Assembly: GCF_014640175.1 (NCBI RefSeq)
Contig: NZ_BMGL01000007.1
Location: 62,001-126,000, forward strand
Source of the DNA: Psychroflexus salis
Lineage (GTDB): Bacteria; Bacteroidota; Bacteroidia; Flavobacteriales; Flavobacteriaceae
Direction of reading: 5' to 3'
Length of the DNA: 64,000 nucleotides
The notes under the pieces were generated by a model. That model ran no database searches. It was not told where the DNA came from and saw only the letters and a list, made by a program, of their open reading frames with translations. Below, in pieces: positions 17,329-26,211 of this stretch (positions within the stretch are counted from its first letter, which is position 1; the number at the start of each line of letters is the position of its first letter). The translations under genes were made by a program, and so were the position numbers.

Positions 17329-19641
17329 CTAAAAATCAGAATTGAAATCTTCCATAAAATCTTCTTCGTCTGTTGTTTCTACTTCATCACAATTAATTGG
17401 GATGGTTAAGTTTGCAGGTTTTTCGAATGCTTCCTTAGAAACTTCAATCTCTTCGTTAGCATATAAATCCTTCATGTACATTCCCCAAATAGGGAGAGCC
17501 ATTGTTGCGCCTTGACCGTAAGTTATTCCTGGAAATCGTACCGATCGTTCTTCGCCACCTACCCAAACGCCTGTAACTAAATCGGGCACCATACCAATAA
17601 ACCAACCATCACTTTGATTTTGGGTAGTTCCGGTTTTACCAGCAATATCATTCTTAAAATCGTAAGGATAACCCGTAACGGCTCGTTGGTAGTCAATTCT
17701 ATTTTTAGCATATTCAGAATTGGTTTTTAGACGTACACCCGAACCAGATTTTGTAACCCCTTCTAATAAGTTTACCACCACATAAGCGGTTTCTTCGCTT
17801 AAAACGTCCTTGCTTACCGGTGAATGTTGATAAAGAATAGTTCCATTTCTATCTTCAATTCGCGTAATCACGAAGGGCTCAACATAAACACCTTTATTGG
17901 CGAATGTACTGTAAGCAGAAACCATTTCGTACACACTTAAATCTGGTGTTCCTAAAGCTATAGAAGGATAAGGCTTAATATTTGAAACATCTACGCCTAA
18001 ATTTTTGGCCATATCAATTACTTTTTGTGGCCCTGTTTTATCGATTAATCGAGCTGTAATGGTATTTACTGATTCTGCTAAAGCTTTTTTTAGCGTTTTT
18101 ACACCGCCATAGTCGTCTCCTGAGTTTGTAGGAGTCCAATCTTCAATTAAATCATGCTTTCCTTTAGGAATAGTATATAATGTATTAGGAAGTTCATAGC
18201 AAGGAGAATAATGCAATTGGTCTATGGCTGTTGCATACACAAATGGTTTAAAAGTTGAACCTACTTGTCTTCTAGCTTGTTTAACGTGTTCGTATTTAAA
18301 ATATTTATAGTTTATACCACCAACCCAAGCTTTAACTTCGCCAGTTTGTGGGCGCATAGACATCATGCCGGTGTTTAAAAAGGATTTATAATATCGAATA
18401 GAATCTTTTGGAGACATAATGGTGTCGATTTCTTCCTCCCAGGCAAAAAGCTTCATCGGAACTTTTTCGTTAAAAATTTTGGTTATAGAATCTTCAGAAA
18501 CACCTCTGCTTTTTAGGCGTTTATAACGGGTAGAGTTTTTTATTCCTCTTCTTAAGATGTTTTCGACATCAGTTTTACTTATACTTCTAAATGGAGCAGT
18601 AGAATTTTTTTTGTTCTGACGATTAAATTCTTTTTGAAGCTTTGTCATGTGTTTTTTAACCGATTCTTCTGCGGCAATTTGCATTCTATAATCTATAGTG
18701 GTATATACTTTTAAGCCATCGCTATAAATATTGTATTCACTCCCGTCGGGTTTTTTATTTTTTGATGTCCAATCTTTTAAAAAGTCTTTTAAAAATTCTC
18801 TAAAATAGGTTGCAGTACCATCGTCGTGCTGTTCTGGCGTGTAATTGATTGTTAAAGGTAATTTTTGAAGCGAATCTTTCTCTTTGGTAGACAAATATCC
18901 ATTTTTCTCCATTTGTTTAAGTACTTGATTTCTTCGGCTTAACGAATTATCTTTAAAAATCTTTCGGTACGGATTGTACAAAACGGGATTTTTAAACATA
19001 GCTACTAAAGTTGCTGATTCTTCCACTTTTAAATCCATGGGTTCTTTACCAAAATAAACCCTTGCAGCCGATCTTATTCCGTGTGCGCCTCTTGTAAAAT
19101 CAAAAATATTGAAATACATGGTTAAGATTTCTTCTTTGGTGTATTGTCTTTCTAACCGAATGGCAATTACCCATTCTTTTATTTTTTGTGTTAAGGCTTC
19201 AAATATATTTCTAGATCTAACACCTGTAAATAATTGTTTGGACAATTGTTGGGTTATGGTACTAGCTCCGCCTTTACTTCCAAGATAAACGGCTGCGCGT
19301 AAAGTACCTTTAGCATCTATACCTGCGTGTTCGTAAAAACGCTCATCTTCGGTAGCTACCAAGGCTTCTACTAAATGTGCAGGTAAATCGTCAAACTTTA
19401 CAGGGGTTCTGTTTTCTAGGAAGTATTTGCCAAGTATTTTTCCATCAGACGAAATTAATTCGGTCGCTAGGTTGGTTTCTGGATTTTCTAATTCTTCAAA
19501 AGTTGGCATTTCGCCAAAAGCACCCCAGCCAGCGAGTAAAAATAAGAAGACAATCGATAAAATGCCAAGCACAAAAAGCGACCAAAAGTAAAGTAGATAC
19601 TTTTTAAAGTTTTTGGTTTTTTCCTTTTTTTTATTCTTCAT
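17329..19641 (-). CDS. Class A penicillin-binding protein (PBP1A type)
   Basis: This 770-residue bifunctional cell-wall synthase is anchored by one membrane span at about residues 15-38. The glycosyltransferase domain carries ATEDERFYEHAG and GGASTITQQL. The transpeptidase domain has the active-site SxxK in GSTFKPF, the SxN motif in AESVNT and KTG in AGKTGTTQNQSDGW. It polymerises and cross-links peptidoglycan. The C-terminal tail is short and very acidic (ETTDEEDFMEDF). Its ATG at 19641 lies within the last codons of gldH (11-bp overlap), which implies coupling to the ricT-gldH transcript. Confidence 0.95.
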   Translation of the reverse strand: MKNKKKEKTKNFKKYLLYFWSLFVLGILSIVFLFLLAGWGAFGEMPTFEELENPETNLATELISSDGKILGKYFLENRTPVKFDDLPAHLVEALVATEDERFYEHAGIDAKGTLRAAVYLGSKGGASTITQQLSKQLFTGVRSRNIFEALTQKIKEWVIAIRLERQYTKEEILTMYFNIFDFTRGAHGIRSAARVYFGKEPMDLKVEESATLVAMFKNPVLYNPYRKIFKDNSLSRRNQVLKQMEKNGYLSTKEKDSLQKLPLTINYTPEQHDDGTATYFREFLKDFLKDWTSKNKKPDGSEYNIYSDGLKVYTTIDYRMQIAAEESVKKHMTKLQKEFNRQNKKNSTAPFRSISKTDVENILRRGIKNSTRYKRLKSRGVSEDSITKIFNEKVPMKLFAWEEEIDTIMSPKDSIRYYKSFLNTGMMSMRPQTGEVKAWVGGINYKYFKYEHVKQARRQVGSTFKPFVYATAIDQLHYSPCYELPNTLYTIPKGKHDLIEDWTPTNSGDDYGGVKTLKKALAESVNTITARLIDKTGPQKVIDMAKNLGVDVSNIKPYPSIALGTPDLSVYEMVSAYSTFANKGVYVEPFVITRIEDRNGTILYQHSPVSKDVLSEETAYVVVNLLEGVTKSGSGVRLKTNSEYAKNRIDYQRAVTGYPYDFKNDIAGKTGTTQNQSDGWFIGMVPDLVTGVWVGGEERSVRFPGITYGQGATMALPIWGMYMKDLYANEEIEVSKEAFEKPANLTIPINCDEVETTDEEDFMEDFNSDF

Positions 19642-20125
19642 GGTTATTCTTTATTTCTTCTACTTGAATACCTACATCTAATATTCCATTTAGCTCTGTT
19701 AAAGCTTCAGTTTCTCCAGTTTTTCTTACTGATTGTTGGAGTTTAAAAATATATTCTCCTTCTTCATTAAAAGTTACATTTTCTTTAAGCCAAAGTTTGT
19801 TTTCAATTACATTTGCGCCTTTTCCCATAAACTCACCGTCGGGATAAGCCATAGGATATTCTAGTGTATCTACAACTACTTTTCCATTTGGAAATACAAT
19901 GCTCGAAATTAGGTATATGTTTCTAAATTCGTAATCTAAGTTGTTTCGAAGTTGGATGTAAACATTAAAACTTTGGATTGTGTCTTTTGGTGCGAATTGA
20001 AACTCTAAGGTGTCATTTTTATGCCAACTTCCGTCTAGGTTTTTGTATTCTAAAAAAGCATAATCTTTGTTAGTACATGAAAAGAGAATAGTAAGTAGAA
20101 AAAAAAATACTAGGCTATTTCGCAT
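19631..20125 (-). CDS. gldH: Gliding motility lipoprotein GldH
   Basis: This 164-residue lipoprotein of the outer envelope starts at the ATG at 20125 (MRNSLVFFFLLTILFSC). An earlier frame opening adds a basic stretch that is only the shadow of ricT. The lipobox is LFSC with Cys17. The body shows the GldH pattern: GSWHKND, DTIQSFNVYIQLRNNLDYEF, FPNGK, DTLEYPMAYPDGEFMGKG, NKLWLKENV and LNGILDVGIQVE. GldH is needed for gliding and type IX secretion in Flavobacterium, where it acts with other Gld lipoproteins. The gene overlaps ricT by 11 bp upstream and the PBP gene by 11 bp downstream. Confidence 0.9.
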   Translation of the reverse strand: MRNSLVFFFLLTILFSCTNKDYAFLEYKNLDGSWHKNDTLEFQFAPKDTIQSFNVYIQLRNNLDYEFRNIYLISSIVFPNGKVVVDTLEYPMAYPDGEFMGKGANVIENKLWLKENVTFNEEGEYIFKLQQSVRKTGETEALTELNGILDVGIQVEEIKNNHEE

Positions 20126-21374
20126 TGTTGGTATTATTTTTTTGTGAATTACTACTTGGTTTCTTTTTAGAAGTTCTTTTGTTTGGCTTATTTGATTTCG
20201 TATTTGGTGATTTTGTAGGACCAGGCTTAGCTTTATGACTTTGATTTGAAGGCTTTTTCTTTTTTCGACGCTTGTTTTTAGGACGGTCAAAGCGAGTTAA
20301 ACTATCTTGCCCAACCACATTTTCATAATTCGCTTCAATTTCTATTTCAGGTTCTTCAGCTTTAAAGTCTTCTAGGCTTTGTACGGGATTTTTTTGTTTG
20401 GCAGCTTCAACAATTTCGAGCACCTGCTCTAAGTCAATTTCAATCCAATTGCCATAGTCACCTTCGTAAGCATACCAAAACTTTTTATTAAATATATCTA
20501 TTTTTTGGCAAACAGCTTTTCCTTTTTTGGTAATGAGCTTATCATCGTATTTAGGAAAATCTTTAATAGCATCTAAATAAGTATCTAACTCATAATTTAA
20601 GCAGCATTTTAATTTACCACATTGCCCTGCTAATTTAAGTGGGTTTAATGAAAGTTGTTGGTATCGTGCAGCAGATGTTTTTACTGTTCTAAAATCGGTT
20701 AACCAAGTGGAGCAACACAATTCTCTTCCGCAAGAGCCAATACCACCCAACCGAGCAGCTTCTTGCCTAAAACCGATTTGCTTCATTTCAATTCGGGTTT
20801 TAAACTCGTAGGCAAATTCTTTAATTAACTGTCTAAAATCTACGCGCGATTCTGCAGTGTAATAAAATATAGCTTTAGATGCATCGCCTTGAAATTCTAC
20901 ATCGCTAATTTTCATTTTTAACTTTAACCGAATGGCAATTTCTCGAGAACGCTTTTTTACAGCTTCTTCGCGGTCTTTTGCTTCTTGCCAAACGTCGATA
21001 TCTTTTTGCGTAGCTTTTCGGTATATTTTAGGAAGATCGTCTGAGTACGGATCTTCGTTTTTCTTTTTCATTTGTACCTTTACTAGTTCGCCAGTTAAGG
21101 TAACAATGCCAATATCGTGACCTGGTGATGCTTCTGTAGCAACAACATCGCCCATTTGAAGCGTTAACGATTCGGTATTTCTAAAAAATTCTTTTCGGCT
21201 ATTTTTAAAACGGATTTCAACCACATTAAATTGTTCTTCTCCATTGGGTAATTCCATATTAGAAAGCCAATCGAAAACACTTAATTTATTGCAACTATCG
21301 GTTCCACAGGTCCCGTTATTTTTACATCCTTTTGGTAATCCATCTTTTCCACTTGAGCAACTTGCACAACCCAT
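20115..21374 (-). CDS. PSP1-domain protein (RicT/YaaT-like)
   Basis: This 419-residue protein has a Cys-rich N-terminus (GCASCSSGKDG..CKNNGTCGTDSCNK). A PSP1 domain follows, with FQGDASKAIFYYTAESRVDF and IGSCGRELCCSTWL, and then the GQCGKLKCCLNYE motif. These conserved cysteines belong to the RicT/YaaT family, which in Bacillus forms an Fe-S-carrying complex that modulates RNase Y. Bacteroidota lack that exact system, so the role here is uncertain. The last 60 residues form a Lys/Pro/Ser/Asn-rich disordered tail. The 3' end overlaps gldH by 11 bp. Confidence 0.85.
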   Translation of the reverse strand: MGCASCSSGKDGLPKGCKNNGTCGTDSCNKLSVFDWLSNMELPNGEEQFNVVEIRFKNSRKEFFRNTESLTLQMGDVVATEASPGHDIGIVTLTGELVKVQMKKKNEDPYSDDLPKIYRKATQKDIDVWQEAKDREEAVKKRSREIAIRLKLKMKISDVEFQGDASKAIFYYTAESRVDFRQLIKEFAYEFKTRIEMKQIGFRQEAARLGGIGSCGRELCCSTWLTDFRTVKTSAARYQQLSLNPLKLAGQCGKLKCCLNYELDTYLDAIKDFPKYDDKLITKKGKAVCQKIDIFNKKFWYAYEGDYGNWIEIDLEQVLEIVEAAKQKNPVQSLEDFKAEEPEIEIEANYENVVGQDSLTRFDRPKNKRRKKKKPSNQSHKAKPGPTKSPNTKSNKPNKRTSKKKPSSNSQKNNTNNAK

Positions 21375-21520
21375 ACTTCATTATATATATTGAAACACTG
21401 ACTTTTAGCCGTGTTGATTGTTAGTATTCTTTAATGTGTAAAGATACCAAAATATTGTGAGCGGCATTATATATTTTCATGTTATGAAAAAAGCTGAAAG
21501 ATGTAGTCTTTTATTTTCGG

Positions 21521-21556
21521 AAAAACAAAAAGCCTTGTTGCAAGAGTACAAGGCTT
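21521..21556 (-). terminator. Rho-independent terminator after trhO
   Basis: AAGCCTTGT (21530-21538) pairs with ACAAGGCTT (21548-21556). On the minus strand the stem is followed by TTTTGTTTTT. It lies 28 bp after the trhO stop. Confidence 0.8.
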
Positions 21557-21584
21557 GATAATAATAATTTAAAATTACATTAAC

Positions 21585-22655
21585 TTAAACCGTTTCTTCT
21601 TCTATGCGAATAGATGAATCGAGCTTCTTTTTAAATTTCAAGTTTTCCGATCTTCCTTTTTTGAAAATATGATTGCTGTTTTGTTTACCAGCTCTTAATT
21701 TTTTTTGCTCTTCGTAAGGTAGTTTTATAATTTCTTTACAGTGATCTGAACAGCATTTGTCCATTTCTTTTGCACAATCTTCGCACTGGATAAACAATAA
21801 GTGGCAAGCATCGTTTACGCAATTTACATGCGTATCGCAGGCTTTGCCACATTGGTGACACTGTGCAATAACTTCGTCTGAAATTTTTTCGCTCATGCGA
21901 TGGTCAAAGACAAAGTTTTTTCCTAAAAATTTGTTTTCTAGCTTTTTGGCTTCAACTTGTCTGGCATATTCTATAATACCACCTTCTAGCTGAAAAACTC
22001 TTTTAAAACCTTTGTGTTTATAATATGCACTGGCTTTTTCACAGCGAATGCCACCAGTACAATACATTACTAAATTTTTATCTTCTTTATGATCTTTTAG
22101 GTCGTTTTCAATAATATCTAAGGAATCTCTAAAGGTATCTACATCGGGTGTAACTGCATTTTGAAAATGACCTATTTCACTTTCGTAGTGGTTTCGCATA
22201 TCTACCAAAACCGTATTAGGGTCGTCTATTAATTGATTAAAGGTTTCTGCATCTACATGAACCCCTTTATTGGTAACATCAAAAGTTTCGTCGTTTAAAC
22301 CATCGGCTACAATCTTGTTTCTTAGCTTTACTTTGAGTTTTAAAAATGCCATATTATCTTGTTCGATGGCAATATTTAAACGAACTCCTTTTAAAAATTC
22401 AATTTGGTCTAAGAAAATTTTAAATTCATCAAATTTTTGAGCCGGAACCGAAAGTTGAGCATTAATTCCTTCTTTGGCAACATAAATACGGCCTAAAACA
22501 TCTAGCTTATTCCAATGGATAAACAGATAATCTCTAAAAATTTGTGGGTTTTTAATGTGTGCGTATTGGTAAAAAGACAGCGTTAGGCGGTCTTCGCCTG
22601 CTTCTTGTATGAGCGCTGCTCTTTCCTTTGCACTTAATTTGTTGTACAGTTGCAT
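21585..22655 (-). CDS. trhO: Rhodanese-family tRNA U34 hydroxylase TrhO (YceA)
   Basis: This 356-residue protein has an N-terminal acylphosphatase-like half and a rhodanese domain whose active loop is MYCTGGIRCEKA. A Cys-rich C-terminal segment follows (CHQCGKACDTHVNC..CEDCAKEMDKCC). This architecture is that of the YceA/TrhO family, which hydroxylates uridine 34 of some tRNAs using oxygen. The N-terminal sequence (LSFYQYAHIKNPQIFRDYLF and GRIYVAKEGINAQLSVP) fits well. It is transcribed away from recA. A good terminator follows it. Identification rests on domain order. Confidence 0.9.
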   Translation of the reverse strand: MQLYNKLSAKERAALIQEAGEDRLTLSFYQYAHIKNPQIFRDYLFIHWNKLDVLGRIYVAKEGINAQLSVPAQKFDEFKIFLDQIEFLKGVRLNIAIEQDNMAFLKLKVKLRNKIVADGLNDETFDVTNKGVHVDAETFNQLIDDPNTVLVDMRNHYESEIGHFQNAVTPDVDTFRDSLDIIENDLKDHKEDKNLVMYCTGGIRCEKASAYYKHKGFKRVFQLEGGIIEYARQVEAKKLENKFLGKNFVFDHRMSEKISDEVIAQCHQCGKACDTHVNCVNDACHLLFIQCEDCAKEMDKCCSDHCKEIIKLPYEEQKKLRAGKQNSNHIFKKGRSENLKFKKKLDSSIRIEEETV

Positions 22656-22772
22656 GCTATACTAGTTTTTAAGTTAGGAAAATTTCGGCAAAAGTAAGCT
22701 TTTCTTACTAATCTTAAAAAGATGATTTTTATAGACTAGGATTTTAATAATCTAATTTGCATTATTTGTATT

Positions 22773-22810
22773 AAAGAAAAAAGCCCCATTTTATTGGAGC
22801 TTTTTTCTTT
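22773..22810. terminator. Bidirectional terminator-like hairpin between trhO and recA
   Basis: AAAGAAAAAAGC (22773-22784) pairs with GCTTTTTTCTTT (22799-22810), with a mismatch and two more pairs inside. T-runs appear on both strands. It lies between the 5' ends of two divergent genes, where no known transcript should end, so it may mark the end of a small RNA. Confidence 0.55.
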
Positions 22811-22841
22811 TAAATTTTTGATGTTTATAAAAAACAACAAG

Positions 22842-22916
22842 GGTGGCTAATTCGTTGTTATACATTTCAATTTAAATTTTTAATTTATAAACTTTAATGT
22901 AATAACGTCAGCCACC
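22842..22916. other. Long-range inverted repeat in the recA leader region, possible small RNA
   Basis: The 455-bp gap between trhO and recA contains GGTGGCT (22842-22848) facing AGCCACC (22910-22916). Inside this pair, GTTGTTA (22854-22860) faces TAATAAC (22900-22906) and can pair with one G-U. Together with the terminator-like hairpin 30 bp to the left, this could be a small minus-strand RNA of about 150 nt. A tiny minus-strand frame (MVADVITLKFIN) also starts inside the right arm. No known RNA family was recognised. Confidence 0.3.
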
Positions 22917-23110
22917 ATCGATTTTACAACCGCTTAGACTTGTAAAAAAACAAGTTTTACCAAGCAAGTTTGTGAAAGATATTTTTATAGAAAACTTCAT
23001 ATTTCTATTTGTAAGATGATTTAATTTTAATTGGTTGCGTTTCTAATCTAAAATAAAATTTGTTGTATTTTTACGCTAAAAGAATACAATTTTACACAAA
23101 AAAAAATAAA

Positions 23111-24130
23111 ATGAGCAAAGAGAATAGCGAGAAAGATGCAAAATTAAAAGCCTTAAAATTAACTTTAGATAAGTTAGATAAGACTTATGGTAAGGGTACA
23201 GTTATGAAAATGAGCGACCAAGCAGTGGTAGATGTAGATGCTATCTCGTCTGGATCTTTGGGTTTAGATATTGCTTTAGGCGTTGGTGGATACCCTCGTG
23301 GTAGAGTGGTTGAAATTTACGGACCAGAATCTTCTGGTAAAACCACACTTACTTTACACGCTATTGCAGAAGCACAAAAAGCAGGAGGAATTGCAGCTTT
23401 TATTGATGCAGAGCATGCATTCGATAGAACTTATGCAGAAGCTTTAGGCATCGATATAGACAACTTAATTATTTCGCAACCCGATCATGGAGAACAAGCC
23501 CTCGAAATTGCAGAAAATTTAATTCGCTCTGGTGCTATAGATATTGTTGTAATCGATTCGGTTGCTGCTTTAACACCTAAAAGTGAAATTGAAGGAGAAA
23601 TGGGCGATTCTAAAATGGGACTGCATGCAAGATTAATGTCGCAAGCATTACGAAAAATGACTTCGACGATTAGTAAAACCAAATGTTCGGTAATTTTTAT
23701 TAACCAATTGCGTGAAAAGATTGGTGTTATGTTTGGTAATCCTGAAACTACAACAGGAGGTAATGCCTTAAAGTTTTATGCATCTGTACGTTTAGATATT
23801 AGACGCTCTACCCAAATTAAAAATAGCAACAGCGATGTAATGGGGAATAAAACCCGTGTAAAAGTGGTAAAAAACAAAGTTGCGCCACCTTTTAAATTAG
23901 CAGAATTCGACATTATGTACGGAGAAGGTATTTCTAAAGTTGGAGAAATTATAGATGTTGGTGTAGAATATGATATTGTTAAAAAAGCTGGCTCGTGGTT
24001 TAGTTATGAAGACACTAAACTTGGACAAGGACGAGATGCGGTAAAAACACTGTTGTTAGAAAACCCAGATTTAATGGACGAGTTAGAAGAGAAAATTACA
24101 CTTGCCATTAAAGAAAAAGCAAAAGCTTAA
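23111..24130 (+). CDS. recA: Recombinase A
   Basis: RecA forms filaments on single-stranded DNA, drives strand exchange and stimulates LexA-type cleavage. The start is the ATG at 23111 ([12 protein letters not shown]), giving 339 residues; the frame opens 51 bp earlier without homology. Walker A is GPESSGKTT at 71-79 and the other core motifs are [18 protein letters not shown] and [27 protein letters not shown], including the mobile L2 loop. The C-terminus is shorter and less acidic than in E. coli. An excellent terminator follows 8 bp after the stop. Confidence 0.98.
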   Translation: MSKENSEKDAKLKALKLTLDKLDKTYGKGTVMKMSDQAVVDVDAISSGSLGLDIALGVGGYPRGRVVEIYGPESSGKTTLTLHAIAEAQKAGGIAAFIDAEHAFDRTYAEALGIDIDNLIISQPDHGEQALEIAENLIRSGAIDIVVIDSVAALTPKSEIEGEMGDSKMGLHARLMSQALRKMTSTISKTKCSVIFINQLREKIGVMFGNPETTTGGNALKFYASVRLDIRRSTQIKNSNSDVMGNKTRVKVVKNKVAPPFKLAEFDIMYGEGISKVGEIIDVGVEYDIVKKAGSWFSYEDTKLGQGRDAVKTLLLENPDLMDELEEKITLAIKEKAKA

Positions 24131-24137
24131 TTTTTTT

Positions 24138-24166
24138 AAAAAAGCCATGCTTAGCATGGCTTTTTT
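24138..24166 (+). terminator. Rho-independent terminator after recA
   Basis: AAAAAAGCCATGC (24138-24150) pairs with GCATGGCTTTTTT (24154-24166) around the loop TTA, giving a perfect 13-bp stem ending in six T. Confidence 0.92.
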
Positions 24167-24224
24167 AAATTTACACGCAACCTATTTTATATCATACATC
24201 TAATAACATAGTAAGTTTTAATTT

Positions 24225-24767
24225 TTGAGTTTAAAAAACCTAATAAAGAATTGTAAAAAAAGCGATCTCAATGCGCAGAAGACGCTCTATGAACTTTTTT
24301 CTCCTAAGCTTTTTGGTGTTTGCTTAAAATATTCTAGAAATAAAGCCGAAGCAGAAGACAATTTACAAGACGCTTTTATTTGTATTTTACAAAAGATAGG
24401 TCAGTTTAAAAATAAAGGTTCTTTTGAGGGTTGGATGAAACGCATTTGTATTAATACATGCCTTGCAAAATACCGAAAACAACAATTATTTACACTTGTA
24501 AATGAAGAAAATATCGAAGAGCCACGTATAGAAGAATATAATGAAAGTGTGCCTTTACAATTTCTTTTAACTTGTGTACAAGAGTTGCCAAATAGATATA
24601 GATTAGTGTTTAATTTATACGTTTTAGATGGTTATGCACATCAAGAAGTAGCGGATATGTTAGGTATAACGGAAGGAACTTCGAAATCGAACTTAGCTAG
24701 AGCTCGAGCCATTTTAAAAACAAAAGTAGAAGCTTATCAAAAAAAATTAAGAGATGTAGGTAATTAA
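24225..24767 (+). CDS. ECF-type RNA polymerase sigma factor
   Basis: This 180-residue protein has sigma region 2 at about residues 10-75 (ALYELFSPKLFG-like start, EAEDNLQDAFICILQKI, SFEGWMKRICINTC). Region 4 lies at about 110-165 (LPNRYRLVFNLYVLDGYAHQEVADMLGITEGTSKSNLARARAILK). The only suitable start is the TTG at 24225; the next ATG is inside region 2. The following gene begins one base after its stop, so the two are translated together. Such pairs in Bacteroidota control unknown envelope responses. The downstream protein is the likely anti-sigma partner (inference). Confidence 0.9.
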   Translation: MSLKNLIKNCKKSDLNAQKTLYELFSPKLFGVCLKYSRNKAEAEDNLQDAFICILQKIGQFKNKGSFEGWMKRICINTCLAKYRKQQLFTLVNEENIEEPRIEEYNESVPLQFLLTCVQELPNRYRLVFNLYVLDGYAHQEVADMLGITEGTSKSNLARARAILKTKVEAYQKKLRDVGN

Positions 24768-26126
24768 ATGAGTAGAGACCATAAACATATCGACCGTATT
24801 TTTCAAGAAAATTTCAAGCATTTTGAAGCACAGCCCAATGCAAAAATTTGGAATGAAATTGAAGCTAAAATTCATCCTAAAAAAAGACGTATTTTTCCTA
24901 TTTGGTTGAAGTTTACTGGAGCTGCAGCTGCATTAATTTTGGCTTTTGGTTTAGGTTACTGGTCTAAATTAAGTACTCCTACACAAATTGAATCTTTTTC
25001 AAATTTAAGCACTTCGAATTTTGATTTTAAACTGAGTTTAGATAAATCAACCAGCTTAACTAAAGCAAACGATTTGCTTAACTCACTTATCGACAAGTCT
25101 CAAGATTTTAGTGCTAGCAATAATTTTATTCAAAATTCAATTGTTCAGAATACTAATACAACCCCTACAAATAATGATTTAGCTTCCGTTTATAAAACAG
25201 AAAATCCAGTAACAAAATTAGATAAGTTTAGTGCTATTGTAAATCGTTTATATGTGGAAACATCGCTTTTAAAAGCCTTTAATTTTTCTGAAAACATAAG
25301 CATTTTAAACACTAAGACCATTCAGAATAAAATTACCGAAACAGCAACTATTTCTGCAGACGAAACAGGAAAAACTCAATTTGATTCTTTATTTGAAGAT
25401 GAATCTCTAGTTGTAGATAAGGAAACTTCAATCGCTAAAAAATGGTTTTTAAAACCTGTAATTTCGCCTATTTTTAATGCTGGACAAAATGCGTCTTCGG
25501 CCATAGGACAAGATTTAGCAAGTAATGAATCGACAGGAGATGTTAGTTTTTCTTATGGTATGCAAGTTGGTTTTAAGGTAAACAACAAATGGAGTATTCG
25601 AACAGGAGTTAATCAAGTAAACACATCTTACACTACGCAAAACGTAGTTTACGCGCCAAGTGCAAGTGCGTTTATTTCTTCTAATGTAGTTTCAACTTAC
25701 GGCGTATATAACCAAAATTATTACGACAATAATATTGGAAATCAAGGCACCCGAATATTTTCTGAAAATGGTAATTTAACACAGCAACTAGGCTTTATTG
25801 AAGTTCCTTTAGAAATTGAATATACCATTTTAGATGGAAAATTTGGTGTTAATTTATCGGGTGGAGCAAGCACTTTTTTGCTAACTAATAACGGCTTGCT
25901 ATTAGATACAGCAGATGGCATGATGAATATTGGTGAGTCGCAAAACATTAACCAAACTAGTTTTAGTACCAATATTGGTTTAGGCTTAAATTATGCAATT
26001 AGCCAAAAGCTTCAACTAAATGTAGAGCCTGCTTTTAAGTATCAACTCAATACTTTTCAAGGAAGCAATTTAAGCTTTAACCCTTACTTCTTCGGAGTTT
26101 ATACAGGTTTACAATTTCAATTTTAA
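24768..26126 (+). CDS. Anti-sigma-like N-terminus fused to an outer-membrane beta-barrel-like domain
   Basis: This 452-residue protein directly follows the ECF sigma gene. Residues 1-45 are a charged cytosolic-type segment (HIDRIFQENFKHFEAQPNAKIWNEIEAKIHPKK), as in Bacteroidota anti-sigma proteins. A single membrane span lies at about 46-65 (IWLKFTGAAAALILAFGLGY). A Ser/Thr/Asn-rich linker of about 150 residues follows. The last 220 residues read like a small outer-membrane beta-barrel (SYGMQVGFKVNNKWSIRTGVNQV, LGFIEVPLEIEYTI, NPYFFGVYTGLQFQF, ending in Phe). If the topology holds, one chain would span both membranes and could link envelope state to the sigma factor. This is inference. Confidence 0.72.
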   Translation: MSRDHKHIDRIFQENFKHFEAQPNAKIWNEIEAKIHPKKRRIFPIWLKFTGAAAALILAFGLGYWSKLSTPTQIESFSNLSTSNFDFKLSLDKSTSLTKANDLLNSLIDKSQDFSASNNFIQNSIVQNTNTTPTNNDLASVYKTENPVTKLDKFSAIVNRLYVETSLLKAFNFSENISILNTKTIQNKITETATISADETGKTQFDSLFEDESLVVDKETSIAKKWFLKPVISPIFNAGQNASSAIGQDLASNESTGDVSFSYGMQVGFKVNNKWSIRTGVNQVNTSYTTQNVVYAPSASAFISSNVVSTYGVYNQNYYDNNIGNQGTRIFSENGNLTQQLGFIEVPLEIEYTILDGKFGVNLSGGASTFLLTNNGLLLDTADGMMNIGESQNINQTSFSTNIGLGLNYAISQKLQLNVEPAFKYQLNTFQGSNLSFNPYFFGVYTGLQFQF

Positions 26127-26211
26127 AAAAACAACAATAAAACTGCACAAACTTTTCGTAATTTAAGTTAATATTCATTAATTTGAGAAAGCAAAAAAAG
26201 GCAGCATAAAA

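Noticed and set aside
20126-20290. N-terminal extension of GldH upstream of the ATG at 20125
   Set aside because: The extension is the out-of-frame Lys-rich tail of ricT; the lipoprotein signal starts at 20125.
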